Below are positions 38,365 through 46,140 of a stretch of DNA of 64,000 nucleotides, one piece after another (within the stretch, counting starts at the first letter, position 1; every line of letters begins with the position of its first letter). Below the pieces are notes generated by a model. That model did not search any database. It saw only the letters and a list, made by a program, of their open reading frames with translations, and was not told the DNA's origin. Source of the stretch: Hydrogenophaga borbori (lineage in GTDB: Bacteria; Pseudomonadota; Gammaproteobacteria; Burkholderiales; Burkholderiaceae_C); the NCBI RefSeq assembly GCF_003417535.1, contig NZ_QVLS01000008.1, forward strand, positions 186,001-250,000, in the 5' to 3' direction. The position numbers were made by a program, and so were the translations under genes.

Positions 38365-39657
38365 TCAGCCGCCGCGCCGCCCCTCGTCCAGCGGCAGGGT
38401 GATCACAAAAGTGGTACCGGCCTCGCTGGAGTGCAGGGCCAGGCGGCCCCGGTTCACCCGCACCGTGTTTTGACAGAAGGCCAGGCCCAGGCCGTTGCTG
38501 TGCGTGTCGGCGGTGCTCACGAAGGGGCGGAACACGCTGCGCTGCAGGGAGCGCGGAATGCCGGGCCCCCGGTCGCGGATCTCCATCACGCCCTGGCCGC
38601 CGCGCACGTCGGTGACCAGCGTGATGTCGCCCGGCGCCGGGGTGCCCTTGTGCTGGCGCAGGGCGACCAGTGCGTTGCGCAGCAGGTTGTGCACCACCTG
38701 CGTGAACAGGCGCCGCGTGCCGAGGAAGTGGAAGTCGGGGCCGGGCGCCAGCGCCACCGCGCGCCGCTCGGCCTCGGAGCGGAAGGGAAAGCTGTCGATG
38801 GCGTCGGCGATCAGCCCGCGCGCGGCGATGCGCTCGTCGCCGCGTCGCAGGACGAGCAGCTGCGCGTTCACGATCTGCGTGTCGATCTGCTGGTGCAGGT
38901 TGCGCATCAGCCCCTCCAGCCGCTGGCCCGAGCGGCGCGCCTGCGGCGACTCCTCGTTGTCGCGCAGGCTTTCCACCAGCAGGCCCATGCTGGCCAGCGG
39001 CGTGCGCAGCTCGTGCGCCATCACGCCCAGGGCGTTCATGGTGGCCTGCTGGCGCTGGCGGTCCTGCTGCGCCGAAGACAGGCCCAGCAGCAGGCCGCAC
39101 AGCCACGACAGACCCACCATGAAGCCGTGCTCGCGCGCCAGCGCGGCCGGCAGCCGGTCGGTGCCGGCGCCGACCAGCAGCCCGCCCGCGAAAGCCAGCA
39201 CCAGCATGGCGGTGGCGTAGCGCCAGTCGGTGATCACGTACATGAGCAGCGCCACCAGGCACAGGGCCAGCACGCGCGGATCGGTGCCGCCGTTCATGAG
39301 GTAGAGCCAGACCTGCAGTGCGGGGCCGGCCAGGGCCAGGTAGAGCAGCACGTAGGCGCGCGCGCCCGGCGACTCCGCCACCTCGTCGGGGTCGAGCAGG
39401 AACAGCGGCAGGGCACCGAGCGCGGCGGCCAGGCGCAGGGCCAGGCTGTCGTAGGGCTGCGGCGCGACCTGGGTGTACACCAGCCAGGCCGACAGGTGCA
39501 CGATGAGGTAGATCAGGCCCAGCGCGGCGAGCCGCGCGCGCGACAGGTGCAGCACGGGCTCGAGCGGGTGGGAGAACAGGGCCTGCAGTGGCGTGCGCGG
39601 CATCGGGATCGGGCGAAGCGGAGGCATGGCGGGCCGCGGGAACGGGAATGTGTCCAT
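38365..39657 (-). CDS. Sensor histidine kinase, CqsS/LqsS/PhcS-like (paralogue 1)
   Basis: About 430 residues. The N-terminal 190 residues hold about six membrane helices without a periplasmic domain. A dimerisation helix follows with GVMAHELRTPLASMGLL (His near 214), then an ATPase domain with VVHNLLRNALVALR, IRDRGPGIP and SNGLGLAFC. This layout is that of quorum-sensing kinases for small ketone or ester signals (CqsS, LqsS, PhcS/VsrK). In-frame ATGs at 39627 and 39603 are also possible; alignment with the paralogue at the shared LEP-SRARL segment favours 39603. It lies 73 bases downstream of paralogue 2 on the same strand. Family resemblance is strong; the ligand is unknown. Confidence 0.85.
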   Translation of the reverse strand: MDTFPFPRPAMPPLRPIPMPRTPLQALFSHPLEPVLHLSRARLAALGLIYLIVHLSAWLVYTQVAPQPYDSLALRLAAALGALPLFLLDPDEVAESPGARAYVLLYLALAGPALQVWLYLMNGGTDPRVLALCLVALLMYVITDWRYATAMLVLAFAGGLLVGAGTDRLPAALAREHGFMVGLSWLCGLLLGLSSAQQDRQRQQATMNALGVMAHELRTPLASMGLLVESLRDNEESPQARRSGQRLEGLMRNLHQQIDTQIVNAQLLVLRRGDERIAARGLIADAIDSFPFRSEAERRAVALAPGPDFHFLGTRRLFTQVVHNLLRNALVALRQHKGTPAPGDITLVTDVRGGQGVMEIRDRGPGIPRSLQRSVFRPFVSTADTHSNGLGLAFCQNTVRVNRGRLALHSSEAGTTFVITLPLDEGRRGG

Positions 39658-39730
39658 GCTACGCGCCAGCGGCGGTGCCACCAGGGGGAAGTCCGGCGTG
39701 CCGCTGTGGGGGAAACCCGATGGTCGCGCT

Positions 39731-41014
39731 TCAGCTGGGCGCCCAACGCCTGGCGTGGTGGGCCTCGCCCGCATCCCCCGGCAGCAGGGGCAGCTCGATC
39801 ACGAAGGACGATCCGGCGGCCACGCGCTCAAAGCGCAGCTGGCCTCGGTTGGCTTGCACGGTTTCGCGGCAGAAGGCCAGGCCCAGGCCGCTGCTGTGCG
39901 TGGTCTGGGTGCTGAAGAAGGGCTCGAAGATGGCGCGGCGCAGGTGCCTGGGCACGCCAGGGCCCTTGTCGCGCACGCGGATGGTGCCGCACGAACCCAC
40001 CGCCGACACCTCGATCTGGATGTCGCCGCGCTCGAAGCGCCCCTGGGTGCGGCGCAGCGCGAACACCGCGTTCTTCAGCAGGTTGTGGATGACCTGGATG
40101 AACAGTCGCTCGCTGCCGTGGAAGTGGAAGTCGGCGCGCGTGTCCACGCTGACGGCCAGGCGCTCGCGTTCGCTGAGGAAGGGATAGGACTCGATGGCGT
40201 CGCGCACGAGCTGGCCGGCGCGCAGGGTCTCGCGGCCGGGCTGGATGCCCAGCAGCTGCGCGTTGACGATCTGCGAATCGATCTGGTGGTGAATGGCGCG
40301 CAGCAGGCCGTCCATGCGATGCGTCAGGCGCTCCACCTCGGCGGGCTCGGCCTCGCGCAGGTTTTCGTTGACCAGGGCCGCGCTGGCCAGCGGGGTGCGC
40401 AGCTCGTGCGCCATCACGCCCATGGCCAGCAGCGTGGCGTTGAGCCGCTGCAGCCGTTGGCTGGCCGAGGACAGCGCCAGCGCCAGGGCGGACAGCCAGG
40501 CGAAGGCGAAGGTGAGGTTGCCCTCGGTCACGCGCCACCAGGGCATGGCGAGCTGCGGCTCCAGCAGCGCCACCAGCGCGCGCGCGGCGATGGTGCCCGC
40601 CGCCAGCGCCGCCGTGGCCACACGCCAGTCGAGGATGTGGTACGCCAGGAAGCACATCAGCGCCGCGCTGGTCATCCACACGGCGTTGCCGTGGTTCATC
40701 AGGAAGAACCACTGGAACAGGAACGGGCCCGTGTAGGTCATGTAGGCCAGCAGGTAGAGCCGGATGCCACGCTGGCGCATCACGCGCGACGGCGTCCACC
40801 ACAGCAGCGGCAGCGCGCCGGCGGCGGCCAGCGCGCGCAGAAGCAGGTTCTCGTAGGGCTGCGGCACGAGCACCGTCCAGAACCAGTGGAAGGCCAGGTG
40901 CCCAATGGACAGGAACAGGCCCAGCGTGACCAGCCGCGCGCGCGACAGCTGCTGCAGCGGCTCCAGTGGCTGGCGAAGCAGGGCGATGGCGCGGATGAGG
41001 AGGTGGTGGTGCAC
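39731..41014 (-). CDS. Sensor histidine kinase, CqsS/LqsS/PhcS-like (paralogue 2)
   Basis: A 427-residue kinase starting at a GTG followed by a His-rich run (HHH). It has the same layout as its downstream neighbour: about six membrane helices, GVMAHELRTPLASAALV (His near 203), VIHNLLKNAVFALRR, VRDKGPGVP and SSGLGLAFC. The two share long stretches (LEP-x3-LSRARL, MAHELRTPLAS, IVNAQLL), so they arose by tandem duplication and have since diverged. It is divergent from the response-regulator gene with about 150 bases between, so it may signal to that regulator. Confidence 0.87.
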   Translation of the reverse strand: MHHHLLIRAIALLRQPLEPLQQLSRARLVTLGLFLSIGHLAFHWFWTVLVPQPYENLLLRALAAAGALPLLWWTPSRVMRQRGIRLYLLAYMTYTGPFLFQWFFLMNHGNAVWMTSAALMCFLAYHILDWRVATAALAAGTIAARALVALLEPQLAMPWWRVTEGNLTFAFAWLSALALALSSASQRLQRLNATLLAMGVMAHELRTPLASAALVNENLREAEPAEVERLTHRMDGLLRAIHHQIDSQIVNAQLLGIQPGRETLRAGQLVRDAIESYPFLSERERLAVSVDTRADFHFHGSERLFIQVIHNLLKNAVFALRRTQGRFERGDIQIEVSAVGSCGTIRVRDKGPGVPRHLRRAIFEPFFSTQTTHSSGLGLAFCRETVQANRGQLRFERVAAGSSFVIELPLLPGDAGEAHHARRWAPS

Positions 41015-41080
41015 GACGGGGCGGATTCTAGGGAGCGCCCTCCAGCGCCTTGCGTGAAAAAAGGCGCCAAACCGGCCGGC

Positions 41081-41107
41081 TCAAGTTCGCCCTTGAAGTG
41101 CCGATAT
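41081..41107 (+). promoter_or_regulatory. Sigma-28 (FliA)-type promoter of the response-regulator/LuxR operon
   Basis: TCAAGTTC (41081-41088) and GCCGATAT (41100-41107) have exactly 11 bases between them, i.e. TCAA-N15-GCCGATAT against TAAA-N15-GCCGATAA. The predicted transcript starts near 41115, which rules out the in-frame ATG at 41106 as the gene start and supports 41166 or 41181. This is the closest match to the consensus in the window. Confidence 0.78.
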
Positions 41108-41165
41108 GCTTCCCTGGCCCAGACGCGCGTGCGCCGCGTCCCGTCCACCCCGAAGCGAGCCAGGC

Positions 41166-42101
41166 ATGTTGTTCCCCTGCATGAGAGCGTCCTCGCGCAT
41201 CTCCTTCATCGACGACGACCCGTCGTTCCTCGACGCCATGGCGGACGCCGTGGCCTCGGTGCGGCGCTGCGAGTTCCTGCACCACCCGGGCGAACTCGAC
41301 CACTCCTATGCCGAGCAGGAAACGCTGCTGCGGCGCGAGCAGCAGATGCTGGCGCGCGTGGTGGGCGCGGAGTCGCCGCTGGCCGCCGCGCTCGACTACT
41401 TCGCCTGGGAAGGGCGGCACCGCATCTTCTCGGTGCTGGTCACCGACCAGGTGATGCCCGCCGAGGACGGCATCTCCATCTGCGAGCGCCACGGCCACTT
41501 CGGCCTGCGGCGCATCCTGCTCACGGGCGCGGCCGACGCCGACCTCGCGGTCAAGGCCTTCAACGGCGGGGCCATTGAATCCTTCCTGCCCAAGCAGACG
41601 CGCAACCTGGGCTTCAACCTGCGCCGCGCGCTGCAGGAGCAGTTCCTGCACAACTCGCTGGAGCGCGGCCGCCACCTGGCCATGCAGATGCGCCACGAGC
41701 GGCTGCAGGCGCTGCAGTCGGACGACGTGTCCAACGCGCTGATGGTGATCCTGGGGCGCGGCCGCGTGGACGAATACCTCGTGCTGGGCGAGCCTTTCGG
41801 GGTGCTGGGCCTGCGCGCCGACGGCCGCCTGAGCTGGATCCAGATCGAGACCACCGCGGGCCTGCGCGAGTTGGCCGATTCGCTGGCCGAGTTCGGCTGG
41901 GACGCGCCCGGCCTGGACCGCGTGCGCGCGGGCCAGGCCCTGCCCAACCTCGAGCTGGTCTCGCAGCTGGAGGGCATCGCGCCGGCCATCGCGCCTGTCG
42001 AGGTGCTGAGCGAGGCCGATGGCCTGCTGGCCGCCGAGTTCCTGTTCGACTGGCCCGCCGCGGTGTCGTGGCGCGCGCTGGCAGAGGAACGCGGCGGGTG
42101 A
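41166..42101 (+). CDS. Atypical response regulator with an extended receiver domain
   Basis: A 311-residue protein. An acidic triplet (SFIDDDPSFL, residues 14-23) and a phospho-acceptor-like Asp94 in VLVTDQVMPAEDG, with LLTGAADADLAV and Lys about 143 in SFLPKQTRN, define a receiver. The distance from the acidic pair to Asp94 is about 77 residues, some 30 more than usual; the extra segment holds a charged helix (EQETLLRREQQ). The C-terminal 150 residues are not a recognisable DNA-binding domain. The layout recalls regulators paired with LqsS/PhcS-type kinases (LqsR, PhcQ), but that is from memory. Start alternatives are ATG 41166 and 41181. The stop overlaps the LuxR-type gene (GTGA). Confidence 0.78.
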   Translation: MLFPCMRASSRISFIDDDPSFLDAMADAVASVRRCEFLHHPGELDHSYAEQETLLRREQQMLARVVGAESPLAAALDYFAWEGRHRIFSVLVTDQVMPAEDGISICERHGHFGLRRILLTGAADADLAVKAFNGGAIESFLPKQTRNLGFNLRRALQEQFLHNSLERGRHLAMQMRHERLQALQSDDVSNALMVILGRGRVDEYLVLGEPFGVLGLRADGRLSWIQIETTAGLRELADSLAEFGWDAPGLDRVRAGQALPNLELVSQLEGIAPAIAPVEVLSEADGLLAAEFLFDWPAAVSWRALAEERGG

Positions 42102-42778
42102 GCGAGGATCCCTTGCGCGCCGGCGGCGCCGCCCTCCTGGGCGAACCGCCCGAGCAGGCGTTGCCCCCCAACCCGCTCGATGAGCGCATGGAGGCCTTGG
42201 CCTCGCGCCTGCGTGGGCGGGGCTTCGCGGGCCTGGCCTTCGTGCGGCCCGACCCTTACGGCGTGGCCGGCGAGCGCCTGGTGCAGGCCCTCAGCAGTGC
42301 CGCGCTGCAGGCCCATGCCGAATGGATGGCGCGCGCCGTGCCGCCGCGTGGCGGCACCGTCGAGCGCCTGTCCGTGGAGGCCCTGGGCGACGAGGCCGTG
42401 CGACGCCTGGGCGGTCTGGGCTACCAGCAGCTGCTGCTGGTGCGCCTGCCGCTGCTGGGCGAGGCCTGCGGCGAGTTCTGGCTGCTGTCCACCAGCGCGC
42501 ACCTGCGGGAGGAGCAGCTGGGCACCGCCGCGCTGGAGGTGCTGGGCGACTGGCCCGCCTGGCGCGAGGCGCTGCGCGCGGCGGTCTGCCCGCTCACCCC
42601 GCGCGAGCGCGAGGTGCTGCGCGCCGTGGCCGAAGGCCTGAAAGGTTCGGAAGCGCAGCAGCGTTTCGGCTGCACCGAGCGCACCTTCCGCCTGCACGTG
42701 GAGAACGCCAAGCGCAAGCTGCGCGCGGCCAACGGCGCGCAGGCCGTGTACCGTGCGCAGCTGATGGGCGGGCTGTAG
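42098..42778 (+). CDS. LuxR-type HTH transcriptional regulator
   Basis: A 226-residue protein translated from a GTG overlapping the regulator's stop. The C-terminal LuxR helix-turn-helix is clear: LTPREREVLRAVAEGLKGSEAQQ ... TERTFRLHVENAKRKLRA (about 165-220, shown in parts). The N-terminal 150 residues look like a ligand-binding-type alpha/beta domain but do not show the usual acyl-homoserine-lactone Trp/Tyr/Asp pattern that I can recognise. With the response regulator and the two kinases it forms a signalling block under a sigma-28 promoter, next to the flagellar genes. Confidence 0.85.
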   Translation: MSEDPLRAGGAALLGEPPEQALPPNPLDERMEALASRLRGRGFAGLAFVRPDPYGVAGERLVQALSSAALQAHAEWMARAVPPRGGTVERLSVEALGDEAVRRLGGLGYQQLLLVRLPLLGEACGEFWLLSTSAHLREEQLGTAALEVLGDWPAWREALRAAVCPLTPREREVLRAVAEGLKGSEAQQRFGCTERTFRLHVENAKRKLRAANGAQAVYRAQLMGGL

Positions 42779-42790
42779 GGCCGCGTCCGT

Positions 42791-43117
42791 TCAGAACGGC
42801 AGGCCCGACACCGCCGCCATTTCCAGCCGCACCTTCAGCGCGCCCGTGACCAGGCCCTTGGCGTAGGCGTTCGGGGCGCTGGCCAGCAGGGCCTGCAGCT
42901 CCTCGCCGCTGCAGTGCTCGACCGGCAAGGTCTCGTACCGCTCGAACCAGTCCGGGTGCTGCTGCTCGATCAGGCGCATCTCGTTCAGGTTGCTCATCGC
43001 CACCTCGGCCTCCAGGCGCTGAAGCATCTCCAGGGTTTCGATGGGCGGGATGCCGAAGGCGGCGGGGCGCATGCCGTGGGTGGAGGGCAGGGTGGTCATG
43101 TCGAAGTCCAGGTACAT
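42791..43117 (-). CDS. Small hypothetical protein (108 residues)
   Basis: Unrecognised. An acidic, helix-rich protein, with IPPIETLEMLQRLEAEVAMS, LIEQQHPDWFERYETLP and a C-terminal AYAKGLVTGALKVRLE segment. No signal peptide or membrane helix. The start has an AAGGA site upstream. It faces the LuxR-type gene tail to tail (12 bases) and is divergent from fliF, so a regulatory or accessory flagellar role is possible but unproven. Confidence 0.6.
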   Translation of the reverse strand: MYLDFDMTTLPSTHGMRPAAFGIPPIETLEMLQRLEAEVAMSNLNEMRLIEQQHPDWFERYETLPVEHCSGEELQALLASAPNAYAKGLVTGALKVRLEMAAVSGLPF

Positions 43118-43187
43118 GGTCGCGTCCTTGAAGGCACGAAGGGTCTGTCCCGTGTTTCGACCCCGGTCTGAAGGCCCTTCATCGCCG

Positions 43188-43209
43188 GCCCTGTCACTTT
43201 TGACAGGGC
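43188..43209. promoter_or_regulatory. Perfect dyad GCCCTGTCA-CTTT-TGACAGGGC in the gap before fliF
   Basis: Nine-base arms around CTTT lie 71 bases upstream of the divergent hypothetical gene and 231 bases upstream of fliF. Neither flanking transcript should end here, so an operator is more likely than a terminator. The 322-base gap 43118-43439 also has an A+T-richer stretch (43385-43440) directly before fliF, where its promoter and leader should be, but no clear sigma-28 or sigma-54 site; I see no other gene. Confidence 0.5.
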
Positions 43210-43439
43210 GTGCGACGAAGCTTGGCGGGATGAGGATTCCGTCACGCTCGCGGCCCCTTCCGGGGCGTTTCGCCGTCTTGCAACGCGTCCGCTAACGCTT
43301 TTCGGTTCCTGCCCGGCAGGCGAGCACCGCTCATCCCCATTCGGTAACCGCGTGGCGATCGGCGCCGGCCACGGCCTGGCATGGACATGGTTTGGTATTT
43401 GAACTTCGCGTATCGTTACAAACGCAAAGTGAAAAACCA

Positions 43440-45134
43440 ATGAGCGCCATCACCCCCTTGCTGCAACGGCTGCCCCCGCCCGCCCGGATCGCCTCGGCCC
43501 TGCGTTCCGAAGCGGTGGCCAAGCTGCTGCCGGTCGTGTTCCTCGCGATCGCCATCACCGCGCTGGTCATGATGTTCGTCTGGCAGAACCAGTCGAACTA
43601 CCGGCCGGTGTTCGGTGCGCGCGAGAGCGTGCCCGCCGCCGACATGATGTCGGTGCTCGACGCCGAAGGCATCGCCTACCGCCTGCACCCCGAAACGGGG
43701 CAGGTGCTGGTGTCGGAGTCGAACCTGGGCCGCGCGCGCATGCTGCTGGCCGCGCGCGGCGTGGTGGCCCGCCTGCCCGAGGGCCTGGAGCTGATGGACA
43801 AGAGCGACCCGCTGGGCGTGACGCAGTTCGTGCAGGACGTGCGCTTTCGCCGCGGCCTGGAGGGCGAGCTGGTGCAGAGCATCACCGCGCTGGAGCCGGT
43901 CAAGAGCGCGCGCGTGCACCTGTCGATCGCCCGGTCGTCCACCTTCGTGCTCAACGCCGCGCAGGCCAGTTCGGCCTCGGTGGCCTTGCACCTGCACCCG
44001 GGCCGCGAGCTGGAGGCCGAGCAGATTGCCTCCATCATCAAGCTGGTCTCGGGCAGCGTGTCCAACCTCGCGCCCGAGCGCGTGACCGTGGTCGACCAGG
44101 CCGGCCGACTGCTGTCCAGCCGGGTCGACATCAAGGCCGGCCTGGACTCCACCGGCTTCGCGAACGAGGCGCAGCGCAAGGCACAAGAGACCCTGCTGCG
44201 CAACGCCCACCTTCTGCTGCAGCCGGTGCTGGGCGCCAACAACTACAACGTCAGCGCCTCGGTCGAGCTGCACCAGGACAGCGTCAAGGAAACGCAGGAG
44301 CGCTACGAAGGCGACCCGCGCATCACCAGCGAAGCCTCGCGCGAAGAACTCAACCGCCAGCCGCAGGCCCTGGGCATCCCGGGCTCGCTGAGCAACCGCC
44401 CGGCCAACCCCCCGCCAGCCGAGGGCGAGCCGCCCAGCACCGCCGAGCGCAGCGCGGCCACGCGCCAGTACGCCTATGACCGCAGCGTCACCACCATCGA
44501 GCGCGCGCGCGGCCAGGTGAAGAAGATCAGCGTGGCGGTGGTGCTGAACAACGCCGCCGCGCCCGCCGGCGCCAGCGCCTGGGCGCCGGCCGAGATCGCG
44601 CGCATGGAGCAGGTGCTGCGCGGCGGCCTGGGCATCGACACCGCGCGCGGCGACCAGCTGGTGGTCTCGGCCATGGCCTTTCCGGCGCCGCCGCAGGCCG
44701 TGGCCTGGTACGCCGAGCCGCAGTCGGTGTTCACGATGGCGGGCTGGGGCCTGAGCGCGCTCGGCGCGCTGCTGGCCTACCTGCTGATCGCGCGCCCGCT
44801 GATCCGCCGCTTCACGCGCGAGGTCGCGGTGCCGCGCGAGGTGGGCACGTCCGAGCTGCTGGAGCTGGGCCCACGCGGCGGCGAGGGCGCCGCGGCGCCG
44901 GCCGGCGCCCTGCCCGCCGGATCGGCCGCCGTGGCCGCGCTGCCGCAGCCCGAACGGCCCGCGGGCCAGCGCGACTCCATGGGCTCGCTGCTGGAGAACT
45001 ACAACCTGCCGCCGCCGGGCTCGCCGGTGGACGTGCTGGTCGATCACTTGAAGGACCTCGCGACCAAGGAGCCCGAGCGCGTGGCCGAGGTCGTCAAACA
45101 ATGGGTGCAGAAGAATGGCCACCAACCCGCCTGA
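43440..45134 (+). CDS. fliF: Flagellar MS-ring protein FliF
   Basis: A 564-residue protein, the usual FliF length. First membrane helix about residues 30-48 (PVVFLAIAITALVMMFVW), then YscJ/FliF ring-building domains with ESNLGRARMLLAARG and VQSITALEPVKSARVHL. A second membrane helix lies near 430-452, and a C-terminal amphipathic FliG-binding tail reads VDHLKDLATKEPERVAEVVKQW. It forms the base ring of the flagellum in the inner membrane. The ATG is preceded only by a weak AAGTGA. It overlaps fliG by 20 bases and opens the flagellar operon; no fliE precedes it. Confidence 0.95.
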   Translation: MSAITPLLQRLPPPARIASALRSEAVAKLLPVVFLAIAITALVMMFVWQNQSNYRPVFGARESVPAADMMSVLDAEGIAYRLHPETGQVLVSESNLGRARMLLAARGVVARLPEGLELMDKSDPLGVTQFVQDVRFRRGLEGELVQSITALEPVKSARVHLSIARSSTFVLNAAQASSASVALHLHPGRELEAEQIASIIKLVSGSVSNLAPERVTVVDQAGRLLSSRVDIKAGLDSTGFANEAQRKAQETLLRNAHLLLQPVLGANNYNVSASVELHQDSVKETQERYEGDPRITSEASREELNRQPQALGIPGSLSNRPANPPPAEGEPPSTAERSAATRQYAYDRSVTTIERARGQVKKISVAVVLNNAAAPAGASAWAPAEIARMEQVLRGGLGIDTARGDQLVVSAMAFPAPPQAVAWYAEPQSVFTMAGWGLSALGALLAYLLIARPLIRRFTREVAVPREVGTSELLELGPRGGEGAAAPAGALPAGSAAVAALPQPERPAGQRDSMGSLLENYNLPPPGSPVDVLVDHLKDLATKEPERVAEVVKQWVQKNGHQPA

Positions 45135-46140
45135 AGCCGGCGCCGAGGACGGCGCCATGACCGCGATCGAGCAGGCGGCGATCGTGCTGCTGAGCATGGG
45201 CGAGGCACCCGCCGCCGCGGTGCTTCGCTGCCTGGAGCGCGAGGAACTGCTGGCCGTGACGCAGGCCATGTCCGCCATGAGCGGCATCAAGGTGGACACC
45301 GCGCGCAGCGCGCTGCAGCGCTTCTTCGACGACTACCGAGAACAGAGCGGCCTGCACGGCGCCTCGCGCACCTTCCTGAAGAACTCGCTCGACCTGGCGC
45401 TGGGCAGCAGCATCAGCAGCAGCGTGCTCACGCGCATCTATGGCGACGCCATCCGCCCGAAGATGGCGCGCCTGCAGTGGGCTTCGCCGCGCTGGGTGGC
45501 CGATCGCATCGCGCAGGAGCACGTGCACATGCAGGCCGTGTTCCTGGCCTTCCTGCCGCCGGCCATGGCCAGCGAGGTCATCGCCAGCCTGCCCGAGGAC
45601 GGTCGCGACGAACTCATCGTTCGCGTGGCCCAGCTCGGTCACGTGGAGCACCGCCTGCTGCAGGAGGTGGAGGTGCTGGCCGACGCCTGCCTGCAGAGCC
45701 TGGAGACGCAGAGCGCCACCATCGAGGGCGTGAAGCAGGCGGCCGAGATCCTGAACCGCCTGCCGGGCGACAAGGCCCGCATGGTGGAGCAGCTGCGCGA
45801 GCGCGACCCCGGCGTGGCCGGTCAGATCGAGCGCAGCATGTACGACTTCTTCATCCTCTCGCGCCAGAGCGAGGAGGTGTTGCTGCGCATCATCGAGGCG
45901 GTGCCCATGGACGAGTGGGCCATCGCGCTCAAGGGCGGCGACAGCGACGTGCGCCGCGCCATCCTGGGCTGCATGCCGCAGCGTCAGGTCAAGACCTTTC
46001 AGGACGCGATCCGCCGCACCGGGCCGGTGGCCGCGCGCCGCGTGGAAGACGCGCGCGCCGCCATCATGCGCGAGGTCAAGGCCCTGGCCGACGCCGGCGC
46101 GATCGAGGTGCAGCTGTACTCCGAGGCGACGGTGGAATGA
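45115..46140 (+). CDS. fliG: Flagellar motor switch protein FliG (divergent)
   Basis: A 341-residue protein with the three armadillo-like FliG domains. The middle-domain EHPQR motif that contacts FliM reads EHVHMQ here. In the torque helix the Lys of ALKG and the Asp of FQDAI are kept, but the second acidic position is Ala and the Arg after GPV is Ala. It couples the stator to rotor rotation and sits on the cytoplasmic face of the MS ring. An internal ATG at 45157 (TAIEQAAIVLLSMG) would match the family start equally well. The stop overlaps fliH (ATGA). Confidence 0.92.
   Translation: MATNPPEAGAEDGAMTAIEQAAIVLLSMGEAPAAAVLRCLEREELLAVTQAMSAMSGIKVDTARSALQRFFDDYREQSGLHGASRTFLKNSLDLALGSSISSSVLTRIYGDAIRPKMARLQWASPRWVADRIAQEHVHMQAVFLAFLPPAMASEVIASLPEDGRDELIVRVAQLGHVEHRLLQEVEVLADACLQSLETQSATIEGVKQAAEILNRLPGDKARMVEQLRERDPGVAGQIERSMYDFFILSRQSEEVLLRIIEAVPMDEWAIALKGGDSDVRRAILGCMPQRQVKTFQDAIRRTGPVAARRVEDARAAIMREVKALADAGAIEVQLYSEATVE

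Noticed and set aside
41106..41165. Upstream ATG at 41106 as the response-regulator start
   Set aside because: It lies within the -10 element of the sigma-28 promoter, upstream of the expected transcript start, and adds non-conserved Arg/Pro-rich residues.
42098..42778. Calling the LuxR-type protein an acyl-homoserine-lactone receptor
   Set aside because: The N-terminal domain does not show the conserved aromatic/Asp pattern that I can recognise, and no luxI-type gene is nearby.
43300..43440. Search for FlhDC, sigma-28 or sigma-54 sites before fliF
   Set aside because: The A+T-rich stretch has no hexamer pair with acceptable spacing; I leave the promoter unassigned.
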